From Deltaproteobacteria bacterium (GTDB lineage Bacteria; Myxococcota; Polyangia; Haliangiales; Haliangiaceae), in the NCBI GenBank assembly GCA_018262455.1, contig JAGSPR010000130.1, positions 1 through 26,057 on the forward strand: DNA of 26,057 bases. Reading direction: 5' to 3'. The position numbers were made by a program, and so were the translations under genes. The notes beneath the pieces were generated by a model that worked only from the letters and a program-made list of their open reading frames with translations, was not told the origin of the DNA and made no database searches. Below are positions 15,031 to 24,906 of the stretch, piece by piece. Every line of letters begins with the position of its first letter. The stretch's first letter is position 1.

Positions 15031-15861
15031 ATGCTGGGCAGTCTTCGTGCGTTCGTCGTCGGGGTCTCGCTGTGTAGCGTCGGGCTCGCGGTCGCCCAGC
15101 CCAAGCTGACGGACGCCCAGAAGCAGCAGGCCAGCGACCTGGTGAAAAAGGCGATCGCCAGGAGCCAGGCGGACGACCACGAGGTGGCGATCGAGCTCTA
15201 CCTCCAGGCGTACGCGATCATCCCCCAGCCGATGCTGCTCTCGAACGTCGGCGCCGAGTACGCGCAGGACGACAAGCCGGTCGAGGCCCTGAAGTACTTC
15301 TGCATGTACCTCGATAAGGATCCGACCGGCACGAACGTCACCTACGCGACCGCGCAGGCGAAGCTCCTCCAGGCCAAGCTGGGCAACCCGGACGGCGAGA
15401 TCTGCAAGCCCGCCAAGCCGCCCGAGCCCATCGCCCCGGCGATCACGCCCCCGCCCGAGCCGCCCGCGCCCAAGATCACCGCGGACCTCTCCACGGCGAC
15501 GCCGCCGGCCCCATCAGCCGGGCGAACCCTCCGGATCGCCGGGCTGGCCACCGGGGCCGCGGGCCTCGCGGGGCTCGGCGCGAGCGTGTTCTTCGGCCTG
15601 CGGGCCAAGCACGACAGCGATCTCATCTCCGAGCACAACCAGGCGATGTCGTGGCCCGACAACATCAAGCAGATCGAGGCCGAGGGGCAGTCCGCCGAGA
15701 ACAAGCAGATCGTGTTCCTCGTCGTCGGCGGCGCGGCGACGGTGACCGGCGCGGTGCTCTACATCGTCGGGCGATCGAAGAAGGGCTCGAGCGAGCGGAT
15801 CGCGCTCACCCCCACGGCGAGTGCCCACAGCGTCGGCGTCTCGCTCGGCGGCGCCTTCTAG
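15031..15861 (+). CDS. Exported TPR protein with two C-terminal membrane segments
   Basis: This 276-aa protein has a signal peptide (MLGSLRAFVVGVSLCSVGLA, cut near AVA-QP). Residues ~28-105 form TPR-like helices (ASDLVKKAIARSQADDHEVA, EALKYFCMYLDKDPTG). A Pro-rich linker (~120-160, PEPIAPAITPPPEPPAP) follows, then a hydrophobic segment at ~166-190, a soluble loop, a second hydrophobic segment at ~226-246 and a short tail. This layout (TPR, Pro-rich region, two small TMs) is a common uncharacterised myxobacterial envelope architecture, probably a scaffold. It is preceded by its own -10 box and is convergent with the next gene (10 nt between stops). Confidence 0.7.
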   Translation: MLGSLRAFVVGVSLCSVGLAVAQPKLTDAQKQQASDLVKKAIARSQADDHEVAIELYLQAYAIIPQPMLLSNVGAEYAQDDKPVEALKYFCMYLDKDPTGTNVTYATAQAKLLQAKLGNPDGEICKPAKPPEPIAPAITPPPEPPAPKITADLSTATPPAPSAGRTLRIAGLATGAAGLAGLGASVFFGLRAKHDSDLISEHNQAMSWPDNIKQIEAEGQSAENKQIVFLVVGGAATVTGAVLYIVGRSKKGSSERIALTPTASAHSVGVSLGGAF

Positions 15862-15871
15862 GCGACGCCCC

Positions 15872-16561
15872 CTACTGCAGGACGGTATCGAACTCGAGGA
15901 CGACGTTGTCGGCGGGGATCTTGACGCGCGTCATCGCGATCACGTCGCCGGGCTGCTTGGTCATCGCGTCGGAGTCCTGATCGAAGCGGGCCATGACGAG
16001 GACGTCGCCGGTGAGCTCGGTGCCCGCCACCATCGCCTGGGCCTCGGTGAGCTCGAAACTCATGCCGTCCTTGGTCCACATGACCCGGTCGACGGCGAGG
16101 GGGGCACCGGTCGGCTGGCCATCGGCATTGGGCCGCTTGACCATCAAGAAGATCGCGCCGGACGGCTTGAGCTTGTCCTTGGTCGTCGCGTTGAGCTTGA
16201 GGACGCCCTTGATCCGGCGGCTCGGATCGATCGGCCGGGCCTTGTCGGGGGCCGACAGCCCCAGCTGCGTGACGTCGACGGTCGGGTCCCCGCCCATCCC
16301 GCGACCCCCGTTGATCGGAGGTGCCCCGGGCACGCCGGCGTGGGGATCATTCTGGTCGCCACCCGCGACGCCGGGCATGCCGTTGATGTTCATCCCGGCG
16401 TGGGGATCGCCGCTCGGAGGGGTGACCGCGCGGGGCTTGGTGACGTCGCCGGTGGTGTCGCCGGATTGCCATTCGGTGGCAGGTGGAAGGCCATCCTGGG
16501 TCTTCTTGCTGCAACCGAGGGATCCGAGGAGGAGGACAGCGAGGGTTCCGGCGAGCCGCAT
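15872..16561 (-). CDS. Lipoprotein with a stand-alone CcmI/CycH-type C-terminal domain
   Basis: This 229-aa protein has a lipoprotein signal with Cys17 (LLLGSLGC). A low-complexity Gly/Pro/Asn region (~20-95) carries a duplicated DPHAG…PG motif. Residues ~110-229 closely resemble the periplasmic domain at the end of cytochrome c biogenesis protein CcmI/CycH: KLKPSGAIFLMVKRPNADGQ, APLAVDRV, FELTEAQAMVAGTEL and a final QPGDV. In CcmI that domain follows TPRs and handles apocytochrome. Here it is alone and lipid-anchored with no ccm genes nearby, so its role is open. The start has TAACCT 6 nt upstream and is divergent from the next gene, 44 nt apart. Confidence 0.75.
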   Translation of the reverse strand: MRLAGTLAVLLLGSLGCSKKTQDGLPPATEWQSGDTTGDVTKPRAVTPPSGDPHAGMNINGMPGVAGGDQNDPHAGVPGAPPINGGRGMGGDPTVDVTQLGLSAPDKARPIDPSRRIKGVLKLNATTKDKLKPSGAIFLMVKRPNADGQPTGAPLAVDRVMWTKDGMSFELTEAQAMVAGTELTGDVLVMARFDQDSDAMTKQPGDVIAMTRVKIPADNVVLEFDTVLQ

Positions 16562-16567
16562 GACGGC

Positions 16568-16573
16568 AGGTTA
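16568..16573 (-). promoter_or_regulatory. -10 hexamer TAACCT (or TATAAC) before the lipoprotein
   Basis: On the minus strand TAACCT ends 6 nt before the ATG at 16561; overlapping TATAAC ends 8 nt before it. It lies in a 44-nt divergent intergenic region shared with the promoter at 16592. Confidence 0.4.
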
Positions 16574-16591
16574 TAGCAGGCTCCCGGGTGC

Positions 16592-16597
16592 TATGCT
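16592..16597 (+). promoter_or_regulatory. -10 hexamer TATGCT, 8 nt before the ATG
   Basis: TATGCT ends 8 nt before the ATG at 16606. The same hexamer is used before the gene at 18722. Confidence 0.4.
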
Positions 16598-16605
16598 CGG
16601 CCGGC

Positions 16606-17214
16606 ATGTTTCGGGTCGCGAGCGTTGTCCTCTTCAGTGCCACGGCACTGACCGCCTGGGGCGCGCCCCGCGGTCGGGTCGTGCGCGTCGAGCGTCAGCG
16701 GGGCGGCACCGCGGCGGTCCCGGTGCTGTGCGAGGTCAAGACGGATGGCTCGGGCATCTGTGTGGGTCCTGCGCCCCAGGTCGGCGACTCGATCACCGTG
16801 GTCGACGACACCCACACGATCGCCGAGGTACGCATCACGCGGATCCAGGCGATGGCGCCCCAGTGCAACACGCTGTGGTCGTTCTCCGGCGAGGCGACGC
16901 GGGGCGATCTGAGCCAGTCCAAGTCGAGCAAGACGATCGGGGTCATCGATCCCGGGATCGATCGCCGATTAGCCCACCGCGTCGATGAGGATCACATCGA
17001 ATCGCCCACGCCGGGCCCCGAGGTCCGCGTCCTGCTCGGGGTGGACCGCGACGGGGATGGCACGGCGGACATGATCGTCACGCAATTCAACTGCGACAAG
17101 CAGGGTCAACCGACGAGCTCGAGCAGCGCCGTCGATTTCTGTATCGACATCTGGAGCGAGCGTGACGCGGTCATGAAGCGCGCCTGGTCGACGAAGCTCC
17201 AGTCGTGTCGCTGA
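16606..17214 (+). CDS. Secreted Cys-rich protein with a Ca-binding-type DxDxDG loop
   Basis: This 202-aa protein has a signal peptide (MFRVASVVLFSATALTAWGA), then six cysteines (42, 52, 87, 163, 179, 201) that could form three disulphides. A DRDGDG loop (147-152, LLGVDRDGDGTADMIVTQF) is typical of calcium-binding FG-GAP/VCBS or dockerin-like motifs. No enzyme family is recognised. The ATG at 16606 is favoured over one at 16588 because it opens the signal peptide. Its last 10 nt overlap the GTG start of the radical SAM gene, so the two are translationally linked despite their unrelated apparent locations. Confidence 0.65.
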   Translation: MFRVASVVLFSATALTAWGAPRGRVVRVERQRGGTAAVPVLCEVKTDGSGICVGPAPQVGDSITVVDDTHTIAEVRITRIQAMAPQCNTLWSFSGEATRGDLSQSKSSKTIGVIDPGIDRRLAHRVDEDHIESPTPGPEVRVLLGVDRDGDGTADMIVTQFNCDKQGQPTSSSSAVDFCIDIWSERDAVMKRAWSTKLQSCR

Positions 17215-18707
17215 ACCGAAGCGAGCTGCTCGACGGCGAGCGGGGCACGCTGTTCAAGGAGGCCGAGACGCGGATCGCGCTGGTCTATCCGAGCCCGTAT
17301 CGCGCCGCGATGTCGTCGCTGGGCTACCAGCAGATCTATCGCGTGCTCCACGCGATGCCAGGCGTCGCCGCCGACCGCGCGATGCAGGACGTGCCGCGCA
17401 CGCTCGAGCACGATCAGCCGCTCGGGAACTACCCGATCCTCGCGTACTCGGTCGCCTACGAGCTCGAGCTTGCCGGGGTCGTCGACACGCTCGACACCGC
17501 CAAGATCCCGGTGCTGGTCAAAGACCGCGATGCGCGGCATCCGCTGATCATCGGCGGCGGTCCGCTCACGTTCTCGAACCCGGCTCCGATGGCCCCGTTC
17601 TTCGACGTGATCATCCTTGGCGAAGGCGAGGAGCTCATCGAGGAGCTCGTCACCCTCGCGCGCGACGTCAGCTACGTCCGCGACCGGCTGTGGGACGCGC
17701 TCGCCGGCAAGCCCGGCTACTACCTTCCCCACGTCCACGGCGAGGTCGTCCCGCCGGTGGCCGCGGTCGACGATGCGCTGCTCCCTGCCCGCTCGGTGAT
17801 CTCCACGCCGAACACCGAGCTCGCGGACATGTTCATGACCGAGGCCGCCCGCGGCTGCTCGCGCGGGTGCACGTACTGCGTGATGCGGCGCTCGACCAAC
17901 GGCGGCATGCGGATCGTGCCCCGCGCCAGGATCATCGCGGGCATCCCCGCGGGTACCCGCAAGGTCGGGCTCGTCGGCGCCGCGGTGACCGATCATCCCG
18001 ACATCGCCGCGGTCGTACGCGATGTGGTCGATCGAGGCTGCCAGGTCGGGATCTCGAGCCTGCGCGCCGACAAGCTCACCGACGAGCTCGTCGGCCTGCT
18101 CGCCCGCGGTGGGTACCGCACGCTCACCGTCGCCGGCGATGGCGCGAGCGAGCGGATGCGGCGGGTGGTCGAGCGCTCCACGAAGGCCGAGCACCTGATC
18201 CGCTCGGCCGAGCTCGCCGCGGTGCACCGCCTCCACACGCTCAAGGTCTACATGATGCTCGGCGTCCCGAGCGAGACCGACGCCGATGTCGACGAGCTGG
18301 TCCAGCTCTCGCGCGAGCTCGCCGCGATCCATCCGCGGGTCGCCTTCGGCCTCGCGCCGTTCGTCGCCAAGCGCAACACGCCTCTCGATGGCACGGCGTT
18401 CGCGGGGATCGACGTCGTCGAGTCGCGGCTCGCACGGCTGAACAACGGCCTGCGCGCGGCCGGCCTCGCCGCCAAGGTCAAGGTCCGTCCGACCTCCGCA
18501 CGCTGGGCGTGGGTCGAGTACATGCTCGCGCAGGGCGAATCGAACGCCGGCCTCGCGGTCATGGACGCGCACCGCGCGGGCGGCACGTTCGCGGCGTACA
18601 AGAAGGCCTTCGTCGAGCGCGGCGTGACGCCGACCGGGCCACGCGCCCGCGTGCCGTCGAGCCAGGAGCTGATCGCGCTTCGCCGCCAGAAGCTCGCCGT
18701 CGGGTGA
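17205..18707 (+). CDS. B12-binding-type radical SAM protein
   Basis: This 500-aa protein has an N-terminal cobalamin-binding-like Rossmann part (~20-155; ALVYPSPYRAAMSSLGYQQI, IGGGPLTFSNPAPM, DVIILGEGEE). The radical SAM core holds the [4Fe-4S] motif CSRGCTYC (Cys218, Cys222, Cys225). It belongs with the uncharacterised group annotated TIGR03960-like/YgiQ-like, judged from the N-terminal block. The reaction is unknown; such proteins cleave S-adenosylmethionine to start radical methylation or rearrangement. The B12 fold lacks an obvious DxHxxG histidine, as in many of this group. The start is GTG 17205, overlapping the previous stop. A helical tail (VPSSQELIALRRQKLAVG) ends the protein. Confidence 0.85.
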   Translation: MSLNRSELLDGERGTLFKEAETRIALVYPSPYRAAMSSLGYQQIYRVLHAMPGVAADRAMQDVPRTLEHDQPLGNYPILAYSVAYELELAGVVDTLDTAKIPVLVKDRDARHPLIIGGGPLTFSNPAPMAPFFDVIILGEGEELIEELVTLARDVSYVRDRLWDALAGKPGYYLPHVHGEVVPPVAAVDDALLPARSVISTPNTELADMFMTEAARGCSRGCTYCVMRRSTNGGMRIVPRARIIAGIPAGTRKVGLVGAAVTDHPDIAAVVRDVVDRGCQVGISSLRADKLTDELVGLLARGGYRTLTVAGDGASERMRRVVERSTKAEHLIRSAELAAVHRLHTLKVYMMLGVPSETDADVDELVQLSRELAAIHPRVAFGLAPFVAKRNTPLDGTAFAGIDVVESRLARLNNGLRAAGLAAKVKVRPTSARWAWVEYMLAQGESNAGLAVMDAHRAGGTFAAYKKAFVERGVTPTGPRARVPSSQELIALRRQKLAVG

Positions 18708-18709
18708 CG

Positions 18710-18715
18710 TATGCT
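18710..18715 (+). promoter_or_regulatory. -10 hexamer TATGCT, 6 nt before the ATG
   Basis: TATGCT ends 6 nt before the ATG at 18722, directly after the radical SAM stop codon (18705-18707). Confidence 0.4.
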
Positions 18716-18721
18716 TGGCGG

Positions 18722-18964
18722 ATGCGCTTCGCCCTCGTGTTCATGCTTGCGTGCGGTGGCGCGCAGCCAGCGGCCCAGCCCAAGGCCGCCTGCGATCAAC
18801 CCGAGCCGGGCCAGGCGATGACGCGCGAGCAGTGCGCGTGTCGCGACGGCCGGCTCACGCTGTCGAATGGCCGCGCGGTGGAGCTGCACTGCGAGGCCGG
18901 CGAGGTCGAGCTCGGCGCCGTCCGCATCGGCGTCGAGGGCGGCTGGTGCTGCAAGGCGCAGTGA
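18722..18964 (+). CDS. Tiny Cys-rich exported protein
   Basis: This 80-aa protein begins MRFALVFMLACGGAQPAAQP, a very short hydrophobic start with a lipobox-like MLAC (Cys11). Six more cysteines follow (24, 38, 40, 57, 76, 77), including a CAC and a terminal WCC. Even cysteine content after lipidation suggests disulphide pairing. No family is recognised. It is the last plus-strand gene before the convergent lipid operon. Confidence 0.6.
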   Translation: MRFALVFMLACGGAQPAAQPKAACDQPEPGQAMTREQCACRDGRLTLSNGRAVELHCEAGEVELGAVRIGVEGGWCCKAQ

Positions 18965-18974
18965 TCGGGGGGAA

Positions 18975-18996
18975 CCCTGCCGGCGTGCCGGCAGGG
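18975..18996. terminator. GC hairpin between convergent genes
   Basis: CCCTGCCGGC and GCCGGCAGGG form a perfect 10-bp stem with a GT loop, between the stops at 18964 (plus) and 19020 (minus). It has no T tract; its position suggests a bidirectional stop. Confidence 0.4.
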
Positions 18997-19019
18997 GGGC
19001 GGAGCCCTGGAATGCTGAT

Positions 19020-20006
19020 TCAGGCGACTTCGACGCCCTGGCGCAGGTACTCGACGGTGTCGACCAGCGTGAGCTGCGGATCGCGGGCCTCGAAGCCGAG
19101 CTCGCGCTCCGCCTTCGAAGAATCGATCCACCAGAAGTGCTCGGCCATCTCGACCGAGATCCGATCGACCGGCGGCTCCTTGCCGCGCGCGCGATACAGC
19201 TCCTCGACGAGCGACGCCCCCCAGCGGTTGACCTTCGCCGGCAGCTTGAGCCGCGGCGGCGCGACGTTCGCGACCCGGCCGAGCCGGCCGAAGAACTCCT
19301 TCATCGTCCAGTTCGGCCCGCCGAGCAGGTAGCGCTCGCCTGCCCTGCCGCTCGTCAGCGCCGACGCCGTGGCGTGGGCCGCATCGCGCGCGTCGACGAA
19401 GTTGATCCCGCCGGCCGGCATGACGGGGACCTTGCGCTTCATGAACTTGCGAACGTCGCCGGTCGACGACAGCCGCCGATCGCCCGGCCCGAGCAGCAGG
19501 CTCGGGTTGACGGCGACGACCTCGATCCCTAGCCGCGCGCCATGCTCGAACGCGAGCCGCTCCTGGTAGATCTTCGAAGCGTAGTACGGCCAGCCGGCGA
19601 CGATCGCCTCGGCGTACGGCGCGCTCTCGTCGAGGATCTCCTCGTCCTTCGAGACCGCGATCGTGCCGCTCGTCGATGCGAGCACCATCCGACGGATCCC
19701 GGCCGCGGCCATGCGCTCGAGCACCCGACGCGTGCCGTCGACGTGGAGCCGCATCATCCGCTGGGCATCATCGGGATCGCGCGACACCGCGCCGGCGAGG
19801 TGGAACACGGCCGTCATTCCAACGAGCGCGCGATCGAGCTCCGGCCCATCGAGCACGTCGCCGCGCACGTGCTCGACGCCGAGCTCGGCGAGCACGCCGG
19901 ACCGCGAGCGTGCGAGCCCGCGCACGGTGTGGCCCTGCTCCACCAGCACGCGACACAGATGCTCGCCGAGGAAGCCGGTCGCCCCGGTGACGAGCACGCT
20001 GGTCAC
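19020..20006 (-). CDS. Extended SDR NAD(P)-dependent reductase/epimerase
   Basis: This 328-aa protein has an intact Rossmann glycine motif TGATGFLG (7-14) and catalytic YYASK (Tyr141, Lys145), placing it in the extended SDR group with dihydroflavonol reductases and sugar epimerases. It should reduce or oxidise a carbonyl/alcohol with NAD(P)H. It is the last gene of the lipid operon: its GTG at 20006 overlaps the preceding stop by 4 nt (GTGA). Together with the ElbD-like enzyme this suggests a lipid or lipid-precursor substrate. The M. xanthus elb cluster also includes dehydrogenase-type genes, but I cannot assign this one a specific elb letter. A GC hairpin follows at 18975-18996. Confidence 0.85.
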   Translation of the reverse strand: MTSVLVTGATGFLGEHLCRVLVEQGHTVRGLARSRSGVLAELGVEHVRGDVLDGPELDRALVGMTAVFHLAGAVSRDPDDAQRMMRLHVDGTRRVLERMAAAGIRRMVLASTSGTIAVSKDEEILDESAPYAEAIVAGWPYYASKIYQERLAFEHGARLGIEVVAVNPSLLLGPGDRRLSSTGDVRKFMKRKVPVMPAGGINFVDARDAAHATASALTSGRAGERYLLGGPNWTMKEFFGRLGRVANVAPPRLKLPAKVNRWGASLVEELYRARGKEPPVDRISVEMAEHFWWIDSSKAERELGFEARDPQLTLVDTVEYLRQGVEVA

Positions 20007-20284
20007 TTGATGACCTCGGTGACCTCGGTCACCTCGCCCGTGTCGGCGTCGTACCCCCGCGCAGGCAGGTTCGCGGTGTGGACCCGCAGGCCGAGCTGGC
20101 GGGTCGGCAGGTCGGAGCGGATGGCGGGCTTGTACCCGGCCGCCGCGGGCCCACTGGTGGTCGGGCGCGACGCGCTGCCAACCCGCGCTCCGCTGACCCG
20201 CAGCTGCAGCCGCGGAGGCCTCGCGACCAGGGGCTGTTTCGGCGACTCGTCGGTGGGTGGGGTGACGGGGATGTTGGAGCTCAC
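20003..20284 (-). CDS. 93-aa protein of unknown function, operon-internal
   Basis: The product is Pro-, Arg- and Ala-rich (starts [16 protein letters not shown], ends [13 protein letters not shown]) with no membrane segment or known domain, and is probably disordered. The case for it as a real gene is its junctions. Its GTG (20284-20282) overlaps the TGA of the ElbD-like gene, and its own TGA (20005-20003) overlaps the GTG of the SDR gene, both as GTGA. Without it there would be a 275-nt hole in an otherwise seamless operon. It may be a small subunit or linker for the lipid enzymes; that is inference. Confidence 0.6.
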   Translation of the reverse strand: MSSNIPVTPPTDESPKQPLVARPPRLQLRVSGARVGSASRPTTSGPAAAGYKPAIRSDLPTRQLGLRVHTANLPARGYDADTGEVTEVTEVIK

Positions 20285-23200
20285 GACTGCGCCTCTGCTT
20301 CGGTGATCGGCTTGCCCTCGGCGGCCAGGTACTCGGCCATCGGGGTGGTGCCCGCATCGCCGAGCGTCCACGCCTGATCGTGGGGAGCGAGCCGGCGGAT
20401 CGTGGCCTCGACGTTGTAGGTGATCGCGCGGTACTGCTCGGACCGCGAGTGTCCCTCGCCCGCGAGCCGGAGCACGTCCTCGTACGACAGGTACGGTCCA
20501 ACGTGGGCAGCGACGCGCTCCCCGCGCTTCGGGAGGTAGCGGCCCTTCGGCATCGCCTCGTGCGTGCCCGACAGGTACATCGGCAAGATGCCGCACTTGT
20601 TGGTCATCGCGAGGTAGCCGAGCGAGGGCTTGAAGTCGGACATGACCCCGGTATCCGAGCGCGTGCCCTCGGGGAAGATCAGCAGGATGTAGCCATCGCG
20701 GATGACCTCGCCGGCGAGCCGGAGGGACTCGCGCAGCGAGCCGTGGCGCTCCATCGGGACGAGGTTCGTGAAGTTCTCGAAGTACATCCGACGGAACGGA
20801 TCGTCGAAGAAGTAGTCCTTCGCCGCGAGCGCCACGAGCGCATCGCCCTGCTCGCCGAGCGCGAACTTGACGAGCCCGGTATCGAGGTGGGACGCGTGAT
20901 TTGCCGCGACGATGTAGCCGCCGAACGGAGGGACCTGGCCATGGACATCGGTCTCGAGCACGCGCTCGTAGAGGGCTCGCATGCCGCCGCGGAGCGCGCG
21001 CCGGCCCAGCGAGACGAGCGGGCCGGGGACGTCGATGTCGTCGTCCTTCTTGTCCTCGGCGTCCTTCTCGCGGCGCAGCCGATCGCGCTTGGGCTTCTCG
21101 CTGCGTGCCCGGGCGCCCTGGCGCGCGACGAGCTTCTCGACATCGGCGACGGTCTCGAGGCCGGTCAGCTCGGACGGATCCGGCAGGTTGACGCCGGCTG
21201 CCTCGAGCGCGACCGCGAGCTCGGTGAACATCAACGAATCGAAGCCGAGCTCGTCGAGCCGGGTCTCGCTCGTCAGGCCGCCGCGCTTCTTCTGCGAGAC
21301 ATCGGCGAGCACGTCGAGCAACCACGTGCCGCCGGCATCGCCGCCGGCGCCGAGCTGCTTGCCCGAGGCCACGATCGACGCGCCGGCCTTGGCCGCGCGC
21401 TCGAGCCGCTCGAGCTCCTTGACGACGTCGCGCCGGCGCACCTTGCGGGACGCGGTCTTGGGCAGATCGTGATCCCAGAGATGGAGGACCTTGAGCCGCT
21501 TGTGGAGCGCCAGGGTCTTGCTGATCTTCTTGACGTGATCGCGCACGGCCTCGCGCACGGCCTCGCGCGACATGCCGTCCTGTTCGTAGTCGGGGACGAT
21601 CAGCGCGGCGACGGTCTCGAGCCCTGATTCCGCGCCCAGCGGCAGTCCGACGACCGACATCTCCTTGATGTACTTCGAGTCGCGATACGCCTCCTCGAGC
21701 TCGTCGGGGTAGACGTTCTCACCCGACGCGCCGAGGATCATCTCCTTCTTGCGCCCGACGATGAACACGTTGCCGTCGTCGTCGATCCGGCCGAGGTCGC
21801 CGGTGTGGAGCCAGCCGTTCTGCAGCGTCTGCGCGGTGGCCTCGGGGTTCTCGAAGTAGCCGATCATCACGTTCGGCCCCTTCGCGATGATCTCGCCGAC
21901 ACCACTGGCGTCGGGCTGGTCGATCCGGACGTCGATGCCGGGGAGCGCGCGCCCGACCGAGCCGGGGACGATCTTGTCGCCGGGCCGCGTGACCGTCAGC
22001 ACCGGCGCCGATTCGGTCATGCCGTAGCCCTCGTAGAGGTTGAAGCCGAGGCCGCGGAACGACTTGAGGGTCTCCGGCGGCAGCGCCGAGCCGCCGCTGA
22101 TGAGCAGCCGCATCCGGCCGCCGAGCTTGCGGTGGACCGGGAAGAACAGCAGCTTGCCCGCGCCGATATCCCACGGCAGCTTGTCGCGCAGCGAGCGGTT
22201 GAGATCGACGAGCGAGTCGAACGCCTTCTCCACGAGCATGCCCGCACCGGGAGAGATCGATCCGGCATCCGAGACATTCTTGTAGATCTTGCGCTCGAGC
22301 AGCTGCCACAGCGCCGGCACCCCGACCATGCCGGTCACGCCTTCGTCTTCGAGTGTGCGCGCGAGCGTGTCGGCATCGACCTCCTCGAGATAGTCGATCG
22401 ACGCGCCGTGCATCAGCGGCATGAGGAAGCCCGCCGAGAACTCGAGGGTGTGATGGAGCGGGAGCACGCTGAGCAACTTGTCGTGCTTGTAGAGATTGAA
22501 CAGCGACGACAGCTTGCTGACCATCGCCGTGAGGTTCTTGTGCGTCAGCATCACGCCCTTCGGCGTGCCGGTGGTGCCGGAGGTGAAGATCAGCGACGCG
22601 ATGACGTCACCCTTGGTGTCGGGCTGGATCGCGCCGACCGAGACATCGGGCTCGCTGAGCAGCTCGTCGAACGCGAGCACGCGGGTGTCCGTGGTGCCGG
22701 GCTGGGCCGCGAGCCACGAGCCCAGGGCGGGGTGCGCCGGCGACCACACGACGGTCGGATCGCCCTCGCCTTGCCCCACCGGGACCGCGATCACGGCCTC
22801 GCCGGCGAGCCGCTCGGCGACCTTGCGCGAGAGCACCGCGACGCGTGACCGCGACACCTTCGTGAGGTTCACGACCTCGGCGATCGTGAGGTCCTTGTCG
22901 AGCGGGACCACGGTGGCGCCCGCGAGCAGGATCGCGAAGTACGAGATGCCCCACTCCGGGCGGTTCTCGCTCATCAGGATCACGCGATCGCCCGCACCGA
23001 CGCCGGCCTGGCGCAGCACGCCCGCGCCCTGCCAGGCCATCTCATCGAGCTGGCTGTACGTGTAGCTGATCGGCTCGCCGCCATCCTTGCGGATGAGGCG
23101 CAGGGCCGGACGGTTGCGGTGCAGCTTGACCGCGGCCTCGAACAGCTCGACGATCGACTTGTAGGTGTAGACCGAGCGCGGCTTGGCGCCGAACTCCTCG

Positions 23201-24906
23201 TCGAGCTTGTCGAACGTCCACTTCTGAAGGCCGGGGAAGTGGGTATCGAGCCAGTACTTGCGCCAGTCGACGAGGTGCGGCGCCCACAGCAGCTTGTCCT
23301 GATCGATCGGCGACACGCGCGCCCACAGCGCCCGCATGTTGTCACACCGGAACGAGATGTCGTGATCCGTGGTGAACGGCTTGAACAGCTCGATCAGCTC
23401 GGTGACCTGACCGGTGAACTTCGAGATCTTGTCGAGCTCCTCGCGCGCGCGCACGGCGAACGCCTCGAGGCGTGGCGCGCCCCACCGCGGCAGCTTGTCG
23501 TCGATCGTCTCGATCAGCTTGTCGGCGACCCGCTTGATCATCGGCGCGGAGCGCTTCTCGAACTGCTCGTAGGGCACGGCCATCGGCTCGAGCCGCGCGC
23601 GCAGCCTGGAGCGCAGCTTGTCCTCTCCGCGCTTGGCCTTGTCGCGGTAGACTTGGCGTACGGCGAGCGCGGTGAGCTCGGTGAGCCGCCGGCTGGTGAT
23701 CCGGTTCGCGTCGCTGGCGCCCATCTGATAGATCGGCTCGTGCTCGCCCGCGAGCACGGCGGCCACGGCGAGCAGCATGCCGGCGGCGATGAAGTCGACC
23801 GGGATGACGTCGAGCGCGGCGTCCGCGGCCGCGGGCACGTTGCGGTGACCCTTGAGCATCAGGTACATCAGCGGCGCGGTGGTATTGAACCCTTCGTTCC
23901 AGCCCGGGAACGGAAACCGCACCGCGCTCTCGACCACCGCGGGGCGCACGATCGTCGAGATCACGGTGCGATCGCTGAGGATGATCTGCTCGCCGAGTGA
24001 CTTCGTATACGTGTAGGTGTTGGTCCAGCCCCAGTGCTCGGCGCGCTCGACGCCGAGCTTGGTCAGGACCTCGTTCATCCAGATCTTGCGCTCGCGGGCG
24101 ACGGCGAGCTTGAGATCGTTCTCGTCGTCGGGATCCCGGCGCTGGGTGCGGAGCGTCTCGGCCGCCTTCTCGCGGAACTCGGAGATGTGCTGGCGATCGT
24201 TGGAGCGCTCGCGCGCCTGATCGATCATCTTCTGGCAATCGGCGATCTCGGCGAACGGATCGAAGTCGCGATCGAGCAGCTCGTCATCGCTGCGCTGGTC
24301 CGAGGCGATCGCGCTCGACCGCGGGAAGTATCCGATGACCGGCTCGTCCTCCCAGACATCGCCGTCGCGGCGACCAGCGACGTAGCACGTCGAGACATGG
24401 ACCAGCCGTGCGTTCAGCCGGCGCGCGGTGTCGAGCACGTTCTTCGCGCCCATCGCGTTGATCCGCAGCGCGCTCTCGAGCGAGGGCGCGAACGACACCA
24501 GCCCCGCGCTGTTGAGCACGACGTCGATGCCGCCGGCTGCCTCGATCTCGGCGAACTGCTCGTCGGTGAAGTTGCACAGCGCGCGGCCGATGTCGCCTGG
24601 CACGGCGATGATCTTCGAGCGCAGGAACGGCTCGAAGTTGGCCCCGTGCACATCGCGCACCGGGTCGAACGCCTCGGAGACCGCGACCTTCTTGTAGAAC
24701 CGCTCATCCGCGGTGTTGCCGGCGCCCGGCCGCACCAGGCAGTAGACGCGGCCGATGTCGGGGTAGCGATGCAGCAGCATCGACAGCGCGACCTTGCCGA
24801 CGAAGCGCCCCGGCGGCGGGGCCGCGCCGCCGCCAAACGCGATCTCGGTATCGAGGTGATACCCGCTGCGCCCGTTGGACGCGCCGTGACCGTTACTGCC
24901 TGCCAT
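20281..24906 (-). CDS. elbD: ElbD-like multidomain ether-lipid enzyme: FAR–ligase–ACP–acyltransferase
   Basis: Four lipid-enzyme modules lie on one 1541-aa chain. Residues ~35-400 are a fatty acyl reductase of the extended SDR type, with VYCLVRPG, Tyr298/Lys302 of YTYTK and a C-terminal helper region to ~570 ([10 protein letters not shown]). Residues ~580-1165 are an AMP-forming acyl ligase: [10 protein letters not shown] (775-784), YGMTE (961-965), HTGDLGR and the Lys1155 loop. Residues ~1195-1262 are an acyl carrier domain with Ser1224 in GFDSL. Residues ~1325-1500 are a PlsC-type acyltransferase with NHASHLD (1336-1342) and FPEGTRS (1411-1417). This set matches ElbD, needed for ether lipids in M. 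xanthus; the name is from recalled architecture. The usual TGATGF glycine loop of the reductase is not seen: [10 protein letters not shown] stands directly before FVGKVA. The ATG at 24906 shares one base with the preceding stop (TGATG). Confidence 0.85.
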   Translation of the reverse strand: MAGSNGHGASNGRSGYHLDTEIAFGGGAAPPPGRFVGKVALSMLLHRYPDIGRVYCLVRPGAGNTADERFYKKVAVSEAFDPVRDVHGANFEPFLRSKIIAVPGDIGRALCNFTDEQFAEIEAAGGIDVVLNSAGLVSFAPSLESALRINAMGAKNVLDTARRLNARLVHVSTCYVAGRRDGDVWEDEPVIGYFPRSSAIASDQRSDDELLDRDFDPFAEIADCQKMIDQARERSNDRQHISEFREKAAETLRTQRRDPDDENDLKLAVARERKIWMNEVLTKLGVERAEHWGWTNTYTYTKSLGEQIILSDRTVISTIVRPAVVESAVRFPFPGWNEGFNTTAPLMYLMLKGHRNVPAAADAALDVIPVDFIAAGMLLAVAAVLAGEHEPIYQMGASDANRITSRRLTELTALAVRQVYRDKAKRGEDKLRSRLRARLEPMAVPYEQFEKRSAPMIKRVADKLIETIDDKLPRWGAPRLEAFAVRAREELDKISKFTGQVTELIELFKPFTTDHDISFRCDNMRALWARVSPIDQDKLLWAPHLVDWRKYWLDTHFPGLQKWTFDKLDEEFGAKPRSVYTYKSIVELFEAAVKLHRNRPALRLIRKDGGEPISYTYSQLDEMAWQGAGVLRQAGVGAGDRVILMSENRPEWGISYFAILLAGATVVPLDKDLTIAEVVNLTKVSRSRVAVLSRKVAERLAGEAVIAVPVGQGEGDPTVVWSPAHPALGSWLAAQPGTTDTRVLAFDELLSEPDVSVGAIQPDTKGDVIASLIFTSGTTGTPKGVMLTHKNLTAMVSKLSSLFNLYKHDKLLSVLPLHHTLEFSAGFLMPLMHGASIDYLEEVDADTLARTLEDEGVTGMVGVPALWQLLERKIYKNVSDAGSISPGAGMLVEKAFDSLVDLNRSLRDKLPWDIGAGKLLFFPVHRKLGGRMRLLISGGSALPPETLKSFRGLGFNLYEGYGMTESAPVLTVTRPGDKIVPGSVGRALPGIDVRIDQPDASGVGEIIAKGPNVMIGYFENPEATAQTLQNGWLHTGDLGRIDDDGNVFIVGRKKEMILGASGENVYPDELEEAYRDSKYIKEMSVVGLPLGAESGLETVAALIVPDYEQDGMSREAVREAVRDHVKKISKTLALHKRLKVLHLWDHDLPKTASRKVRRRDVVKELERLERAAKAGASIVASGKQLGAGGDAGGTWLLDVLADVSQKKRGGLTSETRLDELGFDSLMFTELAVALEAAGVNLPDPSELTGLETVADVEKLVARQGARARSEKPKRDRLRREKDAEDKKDDDIDVPGPLVSLGRRALRGGMRALYERVLETDVHGQVPPFGGYIVAANHASHLDTGLVKFALGEQGDALVALAAKDYFFDDPFRRMYFENFTNLVPMERHGSLRESLRLAGEVIRDGYILLIFPEGTRSDTGVMSDFKPSLGYLAMTNKCGILPMYLSGTHEAMPKGRYLPKRGERVAAHVGPYLSYEDVLRLAGEGHSRSEQYRAITYNVEATIRRLAPHDQAWTLGDAGTTPMAEYLAAEGKPITEAEAQS

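Noticed and set aside
17106..18572. Long minus-strand open frame (488 codons)
   Set aside because: It is antisense to the radical SAM gene, rich in Arg/Asp/His with no recognisable domain.
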